64,000 bases of DNA from Hwanghaeella grinnelliae (GCF_004005845.1 NZ_SADE01000001.1:2170001-2234000); one strand, 5' to 3'; counted from the first letter of the stretch, positions 28,479 through 38,268 are shown. The notes: a model not told the origin generated them from the sequence alone. Numbers and translations are program-made.

Positions 28479-28525
28479 GATGATCTCACGCAAAGAAAGA
28501 GGTGCAAGCAGGATGCGCACCTAAC

Positions 28526-28543
28526 ATCCCCGGAAGCGGGGAT
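28526..28543 (-). promoter_or_regulatory. Small perfect hairpin between DUF2946 and receptor genes
   Basis: ATCCCCG-N4-CGGGGAT forms a seven-pair stem with a four-base loop in the 82-base gap. It is not followed by a T-run. It may set the relative expression of the two genes. Confidence 0.4.
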
Positions 28544-28560
28544 TGGCGGACTGGTCTTTC

Positions 28561-28959
28561 CTAGCTGTGAGCCGGCGGCCCACGGGCACCGACCGGCGGC
28601 CCCTGTGTTTCCTCCAGGTCATCGACACGGAAAATGAAGTACTGCGCCGAAGACCGCACATGCACCAATGCCGAAACAGAAACCGGCTCTGGAACAAGCT
28701 GGGCGTTCGCCAGTGCACAAAGCGGACAATGCCCGTTCCAAAAAGACCGGTCAGACGCCGAGCCATCGATCAGATCGGCAAAAAGCTTCGCAGCGGCTTC
28801 AGCACCGGGCGACGGGTTACCGGGTTGAGCGCAAATGAACGCTTTTGCATCCAAACCGCCAGCGCCGGCAAAGGCCATGCTCGCCGGCAGGAACACCTGC
28901 AGCACGACAGACAAGACCGCCAACAGGCGTGCGATGCGATTCCCCAAGACCCCTCTCAT
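28561..28959 (-). CDS. DUF2946-type small secreted protein
   Basis: The product is 132 aa. An N-terminal hydrophobic segment (about 8-31, ending SMAFA) is a signal peptide or anchor. The motif GHCPLCALA is the short Cys-rich signature I associate with DUF2946. A polar tail follows. It precedes the TonB receptor on the same strand. Its function is unknown; a role in copper or other metal handling has been suggested for such neighbours, which is inference here. Confidence 0.65.
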   Translation of the reverse strand: MRGVLGNRIARLLAVLSVVLQVFLPASMAFAGAGGLDAKAFICAQPGNPSPGAEAAAKLFADLIDGSASDRSFWNGHCPLCALANAQLVPEPVSVSALVHVRSSAQYFIFRVDDLEETQGPPVGARGPPAHS

Positions 28960-29016
28960 GCCGCCTGTATAGACTGGCCTTCTTGGGAATACATCTCGTT
29001 CTTCGTCAAAAATGCT

Positions 29017-29028
29017 GTGTTAAAACAC
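29017..29028. promoter_or_regulatory. Palindrome upstream of DUF2946 gene
   Basis: GTGTT-AA-AACAC is a perfect 12-base inverted repeat about 60 bases before the DUF2946 start, in an AT-rich stretch. It is a possible operator; it does not look like a Fur box. Confidence 0.25.
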
Positions 29029-29176
29029 GGACAGTCCAGATTGTAGGCTCGCGCCAATACTTCTCAGATAACTTATTTCCTCAATAACTGCATTAAATTA
29101 GGAATACTTGATTTTCGGCATCCCAGCCGCACCGCTCTTTTCGCTTTCTCGAGGCAGAGAATTCAGATGCTTGGAC

Positions 29177-30307
29177 CTATCCGGCGGTCTGCCGGTCATT
29201 CAGGAAAACCGACATACGGTTCAACCCTTCGCGCAGAATGTCCGTTCCGTTGCAGTAGCCGATGCGCAGATAACCTTCCATGTCCATGGCGCTGCCAGGG
29301 GTGAGCATGACGCCGGTGGCGTCGAGCAGTTTCACGCAGAAGTCTTCGGACTTCATCGGCAGATCGTATTTGAGCAAGGCGGTGGTGCCGGATTTCGGTT
29401 TGATCCAGGAGATCAGCGGCTCGCCCTCGACCCAGTCGGACAGGATCGCGAGATTGGTGCGGCTGATCTTCTGACTGCGCGCCAGAATCTTGTCGCGGTT
29501 CTCCAGCGCGATGCAGGCGAAATGATCGTCCAGCATGCCGGTGCTGATCGTGTTGTAGTCCCGGTGGATGGAAACCGCGTGCAGCAGGTCCACCGGCCCG
29601 ACGATCCAGCCCAGGCGCAAGCCCGCCAAGGCATAGGCCTTGGACATGCTGGCCGTGCTGATCCCCTTTTCATAGACATCGACGATGGAAGCGGTCGCTC
29701 CCTCCCCGTCCTGGTCGGTGCCGCGATAAACCTCGTCGCACAGGACCCAGGCGTCGCAGGCGCGCGCGATCGCCGCTACCTGTTCCAGATAGGCGCGGTC
29801 CATCAGCGAACCGGTCGGGTTGTTCGGGTTGTTGATCGCGATCAGCTTGGTGCCGGGCGCTGCCAGGCGTTTCAATTCTTCCAGGTTGGGCAGGAAGCCG
29901 GTCGCTTCCGTCAGCTTCAGGATATGCACGTCCGCGCCGTAGCTTTCCGGGATGGAATAGTGCTGCTGATAGGTTGGCAGGACGGAAATCACCCGGTCAC
30001 CCGGTTCCACCAAGGTTTCATGAACCAGGGCGTTCGCGCCGATGGTGCCATGGGTTGAGACCACGTTCTCCGGCTTTTGGTTCTCGTAGAGCCCGGCGAC
30101 AAGCGCGCGCAGCCGGTCGCTGCCCTCGATCGCGCCATAGGTCAGTTGCATTGGCAGGATCTCGTCCAGGATGGTCTCGGTCTTGCCCGCCATTTCCAGC
30201 AATTCCGCGACTGTCAGGGACTGAACGCAGGTTTCCGCCAGGTTCAATTCGCAATGGTTCTCATACCGGTTCATCCAGATTTCGACGCCGAAGTCGCGAA
30301 TTTTCAT
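29177..30307 (-). CDS. PLP-dependent aminotransferase, class I/II
   Basis: The product is 376 aa, of normal fold-type I length. Motifs include INNPNNPTGSL (about 174), LCDEVYRG with the PLP-binding Asp and Tyr, and SMSKAYALAGLRLGWIVG containing the Schiff-base Lys. The sequence has the flavour of capreomycidine-synthase-like or arginine-derivative aminotransferases, but the substrate cannot be set. It precedes the LysR gene on the same strand by reading direction and may be its target. Confidence 0.8.
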   Translation of the reverse strand: MKIRDFGVEIWMNRYENHCELNLAETCVQSLTVAELLEMAGKTETILDEILPMQLTYGAIEGSDRLRALVAGLYENQKPENVVSTHGTIGANALVHETLVEPGDRVISVLPTYQQHYSIPESYGADVHILKLTEATGFLPNLEELKRLAAPGTKLIAINNPNNPTGSLMDRAYLEQVAAIARACDAWVLCDEVYRGTDQDGEGATASIVDVYEKGISTASMSKAYALAGLRLGWIVGPVDLLHAVSIHRDYNTISTGMLDDHFACIALENRDKILARSQKISRTNLAILSDWVEGEPLISWIKPKSGTTALLKYDLPMKSEDFCVKLLDATGVMLTPGSAMDMEGYLRIGYCNGTDILREGLNRMSVFLNDRQTAG

Positions 30308-30326
30308 GCCACCGATACCCCGTCAA

Positions 30327-31286
30327 TCACGATTGAATCTCTGCCTGCCCGAACTGCGACGCGGTCTTGCGCAAGGCTTGGCGCAGCAGATGCACCGCCG
30401 CCATCTGTTCATGCTCGGCCAGGGTGAGGAACCCTATCTGGATCGGCGGCAGCTTCAAGGCAGGAATGTCCAGCACCCGCAATTCGCCGGTCAGGACGGG
30501 CGCGTCGAACATAAGCCTCGGCACCAAAGTCAGCGCGTCCAACTCACGCGCCAGAATCATCTGCGCACTTGGGCCCGCTGCGCATTCGACAATTGGAGTG
30601 GGCCCGGCAACACCATGGTTCCGGAACGCGGTTTCCAGCGCGATATGGTTATTGCTGTCCGCCGGCGGCAGCACCCAGGACCATTCGACAAGTTCCGCCA
30701 TCGTTACATCCGTCCTGTCCGCCAGCGGATGTTTCACGGAACAGGCGAGAACCAGATCCGTCTGGATCAGCGGGTCATGCCGCAGAACCGGCAGCATGTC
30801 GCGGGGAATCCGGTCCCAATCGATGCTCCCTACGTAACAATCCAGGTCCCCGTCCCACAGGGCGTCCAGCATGTCACCGACAATGCCGGCCTGCAGCTGG
30901 TAGCGCATCCGGGGATTTTCCGTCCCTAATCGGCGCATGGCGGCGGGTAGCATCTGAAAGACCAGGGCCGGGTTGGTGCCGACACGCAGGGTTGGCGACT
31001 GGTCCGCGTTCAGTTCCGAGGCCATCTGATGCAGGGACGCCAGGCCGGACCGCGCCCGCTGCAGGGCCAATCTTCCCGCCGACGTCAATTCGACGCCCCG
31101 GACGGAACGGTCAACCAGGGTCGCGCCCAGCGCATATTCAAGATCCTTCACCATCTGCGAAACCGCCGGCTGGGTGCGGTTCAGGACCTCCCCCACCGCC
31201 CGAAGCGAGCGATGTTCTTCAATCAGTTCCAGCAGTCGAAGATGGCGCAGACGAAGACCGTCAAGGCGATGGGACGTGTAGGACAT
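30327..31286 (-). CDS. LysR-family regulator (GbpR-like)
   Basis: The product is 319 aa. The helix-turn-helix reads SLRAVGEVLNRTQPAVSQMV at about residues 27-46. The effector domain begins TLRVGTNPALVFQMLPAAM. It is divergent from tctBAC and 19 bases upstream of the aminotransferase gene, so it may control either or both. Confidence 0.8.
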   Translation of the reverse strand: MSYTSHRLDGLRLRHLRLLELIEEHRSLRAVGEVLNRTQPAVSQMVKDLEYALGATLVDRSVRGVELTSAGRLALQRARSGLASLHQMASELNADQSPTLRVGTNPALVFQMLPAAMRRLGTENPRMRYQLQAGIVGDMLDALWDGDLDCYVGSIDWDRIPRDMLPVLRHDPLIQTDLVLACSVKHPLADRTDVTMAELVEWSWVLPPADSNNHIALETAFRNHGVAGPTPIVECAAGPSAQMILARELDALTLVPRLMFDAPVLTGELRVLDIPALKLPPIQIGFLTLAEHEQMAAVHLLRQALRKTASQFGQAEIQS

Positions 31287-31294
31287 AAGATTTT

Positions 31295-31337
31295 CTTATC
31301 AGATTCAAGAAAGTTTCGACTATTTCTTTTCGATAAG
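31295..31337. promoter_or_regulatory. Inverted repeat in lysR/tctB intergenic region
   Basis: CTTATC (31295-31300) and GATAAG (31332-31337) form an inverted pair 31 bases apart in an AT-rich stretch just before the LysR start. The layout fits an activator/repressor site pair for divergent LysR control, but the boxes are short. Confidence 0.35.
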
Positions 31338-31426
31338 CGGGTCTAGGTCTGAAAGCAATAAGTGCGGCCGACGGCGGTAGTGGCTAAGACCAACCCCGAA
31401 CGGAATCGCAACAGCGGGAGGAATCA

Positions 31427-31873
31427 ATGCGGCGCGCCAACGTCATTTCCGGCGTCATTCTGGTCATTTTCGGTCTGGTCATGCTGGCCGTTGTCATCCC
31501 GATGCAGATCAACCCGGGGCCGGACGGCATGATGTCCCCCCGGCTGGTTCCGGGCATGATGATGGGCGTGGTGATTGCCCTGTCGCTGCTTCTGGTCATC
31601 AACAACATCCGCGCGAAAGCGACGGCGGACGACTCTGTCGCGCCAATCTCACGGGGCGAGATCCGCGCCCTGGTCACGATCGGTGTGATCTTTGGCGCCG
31701 CCATCCTGCTCTATTTGCTGGTTTCGCCCCTGGCCGCCGGCGCCGTCATCGTCATCGGCGCCCTTTTGGCGCTGGGCGAGCGGCGGCCCCTGGTGCTGAT
31801 CGCCATGCCCACGGGCCTGCTGACGGCGATTTGGTTCCTGTTCTATAAGGTCTTGGGGACGGGCATCGTATGA
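31427..31873 (+). CDS. tctB: Tripartite tricarboxylate transporter small membrane subunit
   Basis: The product is 148 aa with four predicted helices, typical of TctB. GGGAGG precedes the ATG. The stop overlaps the tctA start by four bases (ATGA). It forms the membrane part of a TTT-family secondary importer with TctA. Confidence 0.85.
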   Translation: MRRANVISGVILVIFGLVMLAVVIPMQINPGPDGMMSPRLVPGMMMGVVIALSLLLVINNIRAKATADDSVAPISRGEIRALVTIGVIFGAAILLYLLVSPLAAGAVIVIGALLALGERRPLVLIAMPTGLLTAIWFLFYKVLGTGIV

Positions 31874-33414
31874 GCGACCTCCTCATCGGCTTTCAGGATG
31901 TCTTGCACCCGGCCACGTTGATATGGGTCGCGGTCGGCGTCACGCTGGGCTATGTGCTGGGCGCGCTTCCGGGACTGGGCAAGGCAACCGGCGTCGCGGT
32001 CTGCATTCCGCTGACATTCTATCTGGGGCCGGTCGCGGCGCTCGGCATGCTGATCGGCATTGCCAAGGGAAGTGCGGCGGGAAGCGCTGTTTCGGCCATT
32101 CTGCTGAACACGCCGGGCGAACCTTCCTCCGCCCCGACGGCGTTGGACGGCTATCCGTTGGCCCGGCAAGGCAAGGCGCAGAAGGCCTTGAAGATGGGGC
32201 TGTTCGCATCGGTGATCGGGGACTTCGTATCGACCTTGGTCCTGATCTGTCTGGCCGCGCCGCTGGCCCGTTACGCCCTGCTGATCGGGCCGGTGGAGAT
32301 CTGCACCATCCTGCTTTTCTCCCTCACCTTCATCGGCGGGCTGTCAGGCAATTCCATGACCAAGGGGCTGATCGCCGGCGCGATGGGCGTCTTCTTCGCA
32401 ACCATCGGATTGGAATCGGAAACCTTCGTTTCGCGCATGACCTTCGGCCTGTTGGAACTGGAAGACGGCATCGCGCTTGTCCCGATGGCCATCGGCATGC
32501 TGGCGGTCGCGGAGATGGCGGTTCAGGCCGGCAATGTGAAGGTTCTGGACAGCGAAGGCGCGCGGATCACCGACGGCGCATCGCGCAATGATCGGGTCGT
32601 CCTGGCATCGGAATGGCGGCGCTGCCTGCCGGTCATCGCCCGGGGCACATTGATCGGCAGCGTGGTCGGCATCCTGCCTGGCCTTGGCGCCAGTGTCGGG
32701 TCCTTCCTGTCCTATGGGGCGACCAGAAAGGCATCGAAGACGCCGGAGAAATACGGCACCGGCATGATCGAAGGCGTGGCCGCCGCGGAAAGCGCGGACA
32801 ACGCGGTTGTTCCATCCAGCCTTATCCCCCTTTTCGCGCTGGGCATTCCGGGCAGCGTGATTGCCGCCATCCTGATCGCCGCCTTCATCCTGCACGGGCT
32901 AACGCCCGGCCCGCTGATGTTCCAGCAGCAGCCGCGTCTGGTCGCCGATGTTTATGCGGCGATGCTCTGCGCCAGCGTGATCCTGTTGATCGTCGGCTAT
33001 ACCGGACAACGCCTTTTCGCGCAGGTCATCAAAGCGCCGCTCAGGCTGATCATCCCCGGTGTCCTGCTGCTCTGCACGGTCGGCGCCTATATGGAAACCA
33101 GCAGCGTCTTTTCGATCTACGTGATGTTGTTCTTCACCGTGATCGGGTTCTTCGCCCGCAAGCTCGACTTCTCCTTCGTCACGTTCCTGATCGGCTTCGT
33201 CATCGGGCCAAATTTGGAGCTGAGCTTTCGGCAGAGCCTGCAACTGCTCGACCACAACGCGATGAACCTGTCGAAGCATCCGATCGCGGTCGTCTTCATT
33301 TTGCTTACCGTGGCGATCGTCTGGTGGATCGGGCGCGGCAAAGGTCCGGCGGCGGGCGAACGGCATGCCAGTGCCGGTCAGACACCGGAAAAACATGTTC
33401 CAACAAATAGTTAA
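31870..33414 (+). CDS. tctA: Tripartite tricarboxylate transporter large membrane subunit
   Basis: The product is 514 aa, standard for the TctA/DUF112 family, with about 12 helices. The conserved LGALPGLGKATGVAVCIPL and GILPGLGASVGSFLSYG repeats mark the two halves of the transporter. It takes up a carboxylate delivered by the periplasmic protein encoded 22 bases downstream. Confidence 0.9.
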   Translation: MSDLLIGFQDVLHPATLIWVAVGVTLGYVLGALPGLGKATGVAVCIPLTFYLGPVAALGMLIGIAKGSAAGSAVSAILLNTPGEPSSAPTALDGYPLARQGKAQKALKMGLFASVIGDFVSTLVLICLAAPLARYALLIGPVEICTILLFSLTFIGGLSGNSMTKGLIAGAMGVFFATIGLESETFVSRMTFGLLELEDGIALVPMAIGMLAVAEMAVQAGNVKVLDSEGARITDGASRNDRVVLASEWRRCLPVIARGTLIGSVVGILPGLGASVGSFLSYGATRKASKTPEKYGTGMIEGVAAAESADNAVVPSSLIPLFALGIPGSVIAAILIAAFILHGLTPGPLMFQQQPRLVADVYAAMLCASVILLIVGYTGQRLFAQVIKAPLRLIIPGVLLLCTVGAYMETSSVFSIYVMLFFTVIGFFARKLDFSFVTFLIGFVIGPNLELSFRQSLQLLDHNAMNLSKHPIAVVFILLTVAIVWWIGRGKGPAAGERHASAGQTPEKHVPTNS

Positions 33415-33436
33415 AAACCAAATGGGAGGAATAAAA

Positions 33437-34402
33437 ATGTACACGATCACGAAACGGGGGTTACTTCACTTCGTCGCGGCTGGGTTGCTCGGCGCGGTCG
33501 GGTTCGGTCACACAGCCCTGGCCGCCGACTACCCGACCGGACCGATCACGATGCTGGTCGGATACGGCGCAGGCGGTCAGACCGACCTTGTTGCCCGCGC
33601 GACGGCGAAGGTAATGGCCGGCGAATTGGGCGTTCCCATCAATGTGGTGAACAAGCCGGGCGCCGGCGGCGCCGTTGCGGCGCGCGACATCGCCAAGGCC
33701 AAGCCCGATGGATACACCATGCTGTTCCATTCCAACTCGGTGATCAACTCCGCGCCCTTCATCATGGAACAGGTTAATTACACGCCCGAGGACTTCGAAT
33801 ATGCGGGCATGATCACCGCCTATCAGGTCGGGATGGCGACGCAGAAAGATCGGCCCTTCAACACGATCACGGAATATGTCGACTGGGCGAAGAAAAACCC
33901 GGGATCGAGTTATGGGGCACTCAGCCCGGAAGCGCGGCTCTATATTACCGAAATCGCCAAGCAGAACGGATTGGATGTTAACATCGTACCCTTGAAGAGC
34001 GGCAGCGAGATGATCAACGCCTTGTTGGGCAATCAGGTCGCCCTCGCCTTTTCCGGCGGCATTCACTACCGCTATCCGGATGAATTGAAGACGGTCTCCG
34101 CGCTGACCACTTTCCGGCATACCTCCGCCCCCGACGTCCCGACAATCGAAGAGGAAGGCTATCCGTTGGGCATGGATTCACGCACCACGCTGATCCTGCC
34201 AAAAGGAACCCCTCGTCCAATCCTGGACCGGTTGGCGGGCGCGTTGAAGGCGGCGGAAACCGATGCGGAATTCGCGAAAATCACCGAAGCGGCCAACATA
34301 CCGATCAAGTATTTCGGTGTCGACGCAGCGAATAAGGAAATGCGGGACAGTTACGCCAAGAACAAGGGGATCATGCAGCGGGCCGGTCTGATTTCCAACT
34401 AA
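33437..34402 (+). CDS. tctC: Periplasmic binding protein, TctC/Bug family
   Basis: The product is 321 aa from the ATG at 33437, which has GGGAGGA seven bases before it; the frame opens earlier within the tctA tail. The signal peptide ends ALAA (about residue 30) and the mature part begins DYPTGPITMLVGYGAGGQTD, diagnostic of Bug proteins. VVNKPGAGGAVAARDIAKAKPDG follows in two parts of the same loop. The ligand is a mono- to tricarboxylate, not determinable here. Confidence 0.87.
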   Translation: MYTITKRGLLHFVAAGLLGAVGFGHTALAADYPTGPITMLVGYGAGGQTDLVARATAKVMAGELGVPINVVNKPGAGGAVAARDIAKAKPDGYTMLFHSNSVINSAPFIMEQVNYTPEDFEYAGMITAYQVGMATQKDRPFNTITEYVDWAKKNPGSSYGALSPEARLYITEIAKQNGLDVNIVPLKSGSEMINALLGNQVALAFSGGIHYRYPDELKTVSALTTFRHTSAPDVPTIEEEGYPLGMDSRTTLILPKGTPRPILDRLAGALKAAETDAEFAKITEAANIPIKYFGVDAANKEMRDSYAKNKGIMQRAGLISN

Positions 34403-34513
34403 CCCGTCATGACCGCTGCCGTGGGTGCCCGCAGGCGCCACAAATGCGCCCGAAGGGCCCCACGGCGGCGATCTTCCTCTACCCCACTTTTCACCACTGT
34501 TATCGGAAGCCAG

Positions 34514-35716
34514 ATGTTCCAACCTCTTAAAGGCATGCGCGTCGTCGACTTAAGCCAGGTTCTAGCCGGTCCCTACGCGACCTATCTGTTGGCCCTTATG
34601 GGGGCCGAGGTCATCAAGATCGAAAAACCCGGCGAAGGGGACTGGACCCGCCGCACAGGCCTGACGCCGGAACTGGCCGATCAAGGCATGGCATTGAATT
34701 TCCTGACCCAGAACGGCGGCAAGAAATCGGTGACGATCAATCTGAAGACACCGGACGGAAAGGCGATTGCACGCAAGCTGATCGCGTCCGCCAATGTCTT
34801 CGTCGAAAATTTCAAGCCCGGCGTGGCCGAGCGCCTTGGATTCGGGTTCGAAGATGTGCGCGCCCTGCGGGAAGATATCGTCTATTGCTCGATTTCCGCC
34901 TTCGGCCAGAACGGCCCGATGAGTCCCCGTCCCGCCTATGACCATGTCATTCAGGGCATGTGCGGGATCATGCTGACCACCGGCAAGCCGGGCGGCGGCC
35001 CGACCAAGGTCGGCGCGCCCTACGTGGATTTTGCGACCGGAATGAACGCGGCCATGGCGGTTATGGCGGGATTGATGGAGGTGCAACGCACCGGCGAGGC
35101 CGTTCAGGTCGATGTCGCCATGCTGGATACCGCCTTGATGCTAATGGCGTCGCTGATGACCCAGCATCTTTCCGGGGGTTGGATGCCGGCGCAGAACGGC
35201 AACGAGGCTTGGAGCGCCAGCCCCTCCTCCGGCGCATTCGAAACGGCGCAAGGCGTGTTGATGCTTGCCGCCAACAACGATGCCCAGTTCCGCAAGCTCT
35301 GCAATGCCATTGGCCGAAAAGACATTCTGGAGAATCCGCGCTGGCAAACCCCGGCAACACGAAAGCAAAACGGCCCGAGCCTACGCGAAACACTGAGCTG
35401 CACTTTCCTGGGCGGCACCGCATCGGAATGGGAAACCCTGCTGGAGAAAGCGGAGGTTCCCGCCGCGAAGGTCCGCTCGCTCGACGAAACCCTGGCGGAA
35501 CCGCAAATCGCGGCGCGCGGGTTGATGAACGAAATGCAGATCGGCGGTCACGATGCGCCGGTGCATTTACCCTCGATGAGTTTCCGGGCCAATGGCGAAG
35601 CCGTCGCACCGCGAACCCCGCCCCCAGGCTTGGGTGACGATACCGAAAGCGTACTTGCCGAATTGGGCATAGACCGCGTGGATTTCGACAAGCTGCGGGC
35701 GGCCGGCGCGATCTGA
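34514..35716 (+). CDS. Family III CoA-transferase (CaiB/BaiF type)
   Basis: The product is 400 aa, starting at the ATG at 34514 after CGGAAG. The N terminus GMRVVDLSQVLAGPYATYLL and IKIEKPGEGDWTR are family signatures; the catalytic Asp is probably in APYVDFATGMNAAM (about 180). It moves CoA between carboxylic acids. Placed right after tctBAC, it may activate the imported acid. Confidence 0.85.
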   Translation: MFQPLKGMRVVDLSQVLAGPYATYLLALMGAEVIKIEKPGEGDWTRRTGLTPELADQGMALNFLTQNGGKKSVTINLKTPDGKAIARKLIASANVFVENFKPGVAERLGFGFEDVRALREDIVYCSISAFGQNGPMSPRPAYDHVIQGMCGIMLTTGKPGGGPTKVGAPYVDFATGMNAAMAVMAGLMEVQRTGEAVQVDVAMLDTALMLMASLMTQHLSGGWMPAQNGNEAWSASPSSGAFETAQGVLMLAANNDAQFRKLCNAIGRKDILENPRWQTPATRKQNGPSLRETLSCTFLGGTASEWETLLEKAEVPAAKVRSLDETLAEPQIAARGLMNEMQIGGHDAPVHLPSMSFRANGEAVAPRTPPPGLGDDTESVLAELGIDRVDFDKLRAAGAI

Positions 35717-35735
35717 CCTGCCCTGCCGTCCAGGA

Positions 35736-36593
35736 TCAATCACCCGGATAGGCCACCGGTACATTGTCGATCAAGCGGGTCGCGCCCAGTTTGGCGGCGA
35801 CGAGTAGACGACCGTTGCGGTCCAGCGCGGTCATTGGCTGAAGGTCGTCTTCACCGCGCAGTTCCAGATATTCGACCTCGGCATATCCCGCGGCGACAAT
35901 GCGGGTCCGCGCCTTTTCGATCTCCTCGATGACGGGGGCGCCGTTCGCAATCCTGTCCGCCGCCGCGAACAGCGCCTGGGCCAGGGCCGGGGCGATTGCG
36001 CGCTCCGCCGCGCTGAGTTGCACGTTGCGGGAAGACAGGGCCAACCCGTCCTCCTCCCGGATTGTCGGGCAACCGAGGATCTGCGTTGGGATATCCAGAT
36101 CGGTGGCGAGGCGCCGCACCAGCTGCAATTGCTGAAAATCCTTTTCCCCAAAATAAGCGAAATCGCCGGCTGTCTGCAAAAGTAGCTTGGTGACGACCGT
36201 CGACACGCCGTCGAAATGCCCGGGGCGATGCGCGCCGCAAAGACCTTCCGAAACTCCTTCGACCGACACCGTGGTCGCGAATCCTGGTGGGTACATCTGT
36301 TCCCCATCCGGCACGTAAAGGACATGTGCGCCGAGCGGTTCCAACTTGGCCGCGTCCTCGTTCTCTGTCCTTGGATAAGCGGCGAGATCGGCGGCGCTGT
36401 TGAACTGTTTCGGATTGACGAAAAGCGTAACGATCACGCGGTCGGTATCCGCAAGCGCCGCACGGACGAGGCTCAAATGCCCGTCATGCAACGCGCCCAT
36501 GGTGGGGACGACACCAACACGCAGTCCCTGCATGCGCCAACCGGCGACAATGTCCCGTAAGCCTGTCCGGGACCGGACAATCTCTACAGCCAC
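35736..36593 (-). CDS. panC: Pantothenate synthetase
   Basis: The product is 285 aa. It joins pantoate and beta-alanine with ATP in vitamin B5 synthesis, in the cytoplasm. PTMGALHDGHLSLVRAA carries the HxGH nucleotide motif, YFGEKDFQQLQLVRRL and REEDGLALSSRNVQLS the KMSKS-like loop and pantoate site. Starts at GTG after a G-run. It converges on the CoA-transferase gene with 19 bases between, with no room for a separate terminator. Confidence 0.93.
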   Translation of the reverse strand: MAVEIVRSRTGLRDIVAGWRMQGLRVGVVPTMGALHDGHLSLVRAALADTDRVIVTLFVNPKQFNSAADLAAYPRTENEDAAKLEPLGAHVLYVPDGEQMYPPGFATTVSVEGVSEGLCGAHRPGHFDGVSTVVTKLLLQTAGDFAYFGEKDFQQLQLVRRLATDLDIPTQILGCPTIREEDGLALSSRNVQLSAAERAIAPALAQALFAAADRIANGAPVIEEIEKARTRIVAAGYAEVEYLELRGEDDLQPMTALDRNGRLLVAAKLGATRLIDNVPVAYPGD

Positions 36594-36772
36594 GCGAAGC
36601 CCCCCTCACCGTCTAAAACAACGCCCTGGCACGTGCCCAGTTTCAGACCATGTCCCAGCCAATAATTCAATGCCGGGGGTAGGACAGCGCCGAAGCCGAT
36701 CAGGGGCAATGATCGAAGTCAGGTTCGTTTCCGTATAACAGCCTGTTTGGCAGTGGTGGGAACAGGCATTTA

Positions 36773-38248
36773 ATGAGAGTTCGTTTTCTAGCATCCATGG
36801 GAAGCTTGGTTCTCGTCGACTTCGCCATCACAGGGATCCTTATTGTCATTTCGGGCCGGATCGATGTGCTTGGATACGATTTAGCGGTCAATCTGTTCTC
36901 CCTCGGTCTTCTCAATATTGGCGGCGCCTGGTGGCTTTTCCGGCCAATCCAACGGTTTTTGGACCACGGAGAAGGCAGTGAAACGGTTCTGGAACGCGTT
37001 GAGTCTCTTCCCCGTCTCGCAAGTCTCTGGGTCGTTCTGTGCACCGCGATCTACTGTGGTTCCGCTTTTGCGCTGGGAATTTTCATGCCGAGCGACATCC
37101 CGACTGAGACCATTCCGACCAAAGTGCTTGTTTCCGGTCTGATCTGGTTCGTCTTCGTTTATGCGGTCTATTACGCCTTCTACATCTATTTCCTGATCAA
37201 CGATTTTTCGTTGGACCTTAAACGACAACTTGCCGCACGCGGTCTGCACATGCGGGCGCTAAACGGGCGCATCCTGTACAAATTGGTGGCCGCGATGTTG
37301 GTAGCCGCCTTCATGCCCAGCCTGCTGATCGCGTTCGACCTCAGCATATTTCGCCCATTGCGCGCAGCGCAGGGCCTGTCCGTGGATCAGACGATCTTCC
37401 TCGATTTGATCGCATCGGCTTTTTTGGTCGCGGTGTCCCTTGTTTTCGTGACCCGCAGCCTTCTGCGCCCGATGGATGCCCTGACCTTGACGATGCAAAG
37501 CCTTCGCCAGGGGCAGCTCGGCGTGTCTGCGCCGGTATTGTCCGGGGACGAACTTGGCGTTCTAGCGGAGCGGTTCAACGAGATGATCGAGGGATTGCGC
37601 GAGCGCGAGTTTATCCGGGAGACCTTCGGACGCTTCGTCCCGCGAAAGGTCGCCAGCACATTGCTGGAAAACCGAGGTGCTCTCGAACCTCAATTGCGAA
37701 CCGCGACCATCCTGTTCGCCGACATCGAGAACTTCACACAGATTGCCGAGAACCAGGCACCGGAAACGGTGTTCCGAATGTTGAACGAATACTTCACGGA
37801 AGCGGTCCAGCCAATCGACAGATATGGCGGCGTGGTCAATCAGTTCCAGGGAGACGCCATCCTGGTCACATTCAATGTGCCGGTCGCCGATCCGTTGCAT
37901 GCGGACAACGCCGTCTCCGCGGCGATCGAGATGATGAATGCCATTCAAGCACGAACATTCTCCGGGATCCCGTTGCGGGCGCGCATCGGAATTCATACCG
38001 GCGAAGTCATCGGTGGCGCGGTCGGTTCCGACGAAAGGCTCAGCTATACGGTGCATGGCGACGCCGTCAATCTTGCCTCTCGCCTGGAACATCTGAACAA
38101 GGAACTCGGCACACGGCTGCTGGTGTCTGAAACGACCCACGCCGAACTGACAAAGAGCTACGACTTGGCACTCGCCGGTGAATTCGCCCTTAGAGGCAAG
38201 TCCACAAAAATCGGCGTCTACACACTAAAACCAACCGAGATTTCCTAG
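36773..38248 (+). CDS. Membrane class III adenylate cyclase with HAMP domain
   Basis: The product is 491 aa. Residues 1-220 contain about six hydrophobic segments; a HAMP-like linker (RPMDALTLTMQSLRQGQLG) follows at about 228-278. The C-terminal catalytic domain has the metal motif FADIENFTQ, the second metal Asp in NQFQGDAIL and the transition-state region YTVHGDAVNLASRLE. It would make cAMP from ATP, and could supply the ligand for the cNMP-binding polyferredoxin encoded in this window (inference). It ends 20 bases before the first guaA remnant. Confidence 0.85.
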   Translation: MRVRFLASMGSLVLVDFAITGILIVISGRIDVLGYDLAVNLFSLGLLNIGGAWWLFRPIQRFLDHGEGSETVLERVESLPRLASLWVVLCTAIYCGSAFALGIFMPSDIPTETIPTKVLVSGLIWFVFVYAVYYAFYIYFLINDFSLDLKRQLAARGLHMRALNGRILYKLVAAMLVAAFMPSLLIAFDLSIFRPLRAAQGLSVDQTIFLDLIASAFLVAVSLVFVTRSLLRPMDALTLTMQSLRQGQLGVSAPVLSGDELGVLAERFNEMIEGLREREFIRETFGRFVPRKVASTLLENRGALEPQLRTATILFADIENFTQIAENQAPETVFRMLNEYFTEAVQPIDRYGGVVNQFQGDAILVTFNVPVADPLHADNAVSAAIEMMNAIQARTFSGIPLRARIGIHTGEVIGGAVGSDERLSYTVHGDAVNLASRLEHLNKELGTRLLVSETTHAELTKSYDLALAGEFALRGKSTKIGVYTLKPTEIS

Positions 38249-38268
38249 TGCGCCGCCAAAAGCCTCGG

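Noticed and set aside
36594-36772. A further guaA remnant or integrase piece upstream of the cyclase
   Set aside because: I searched this gap by eye for the guaA terminal motif and found no convincing match.
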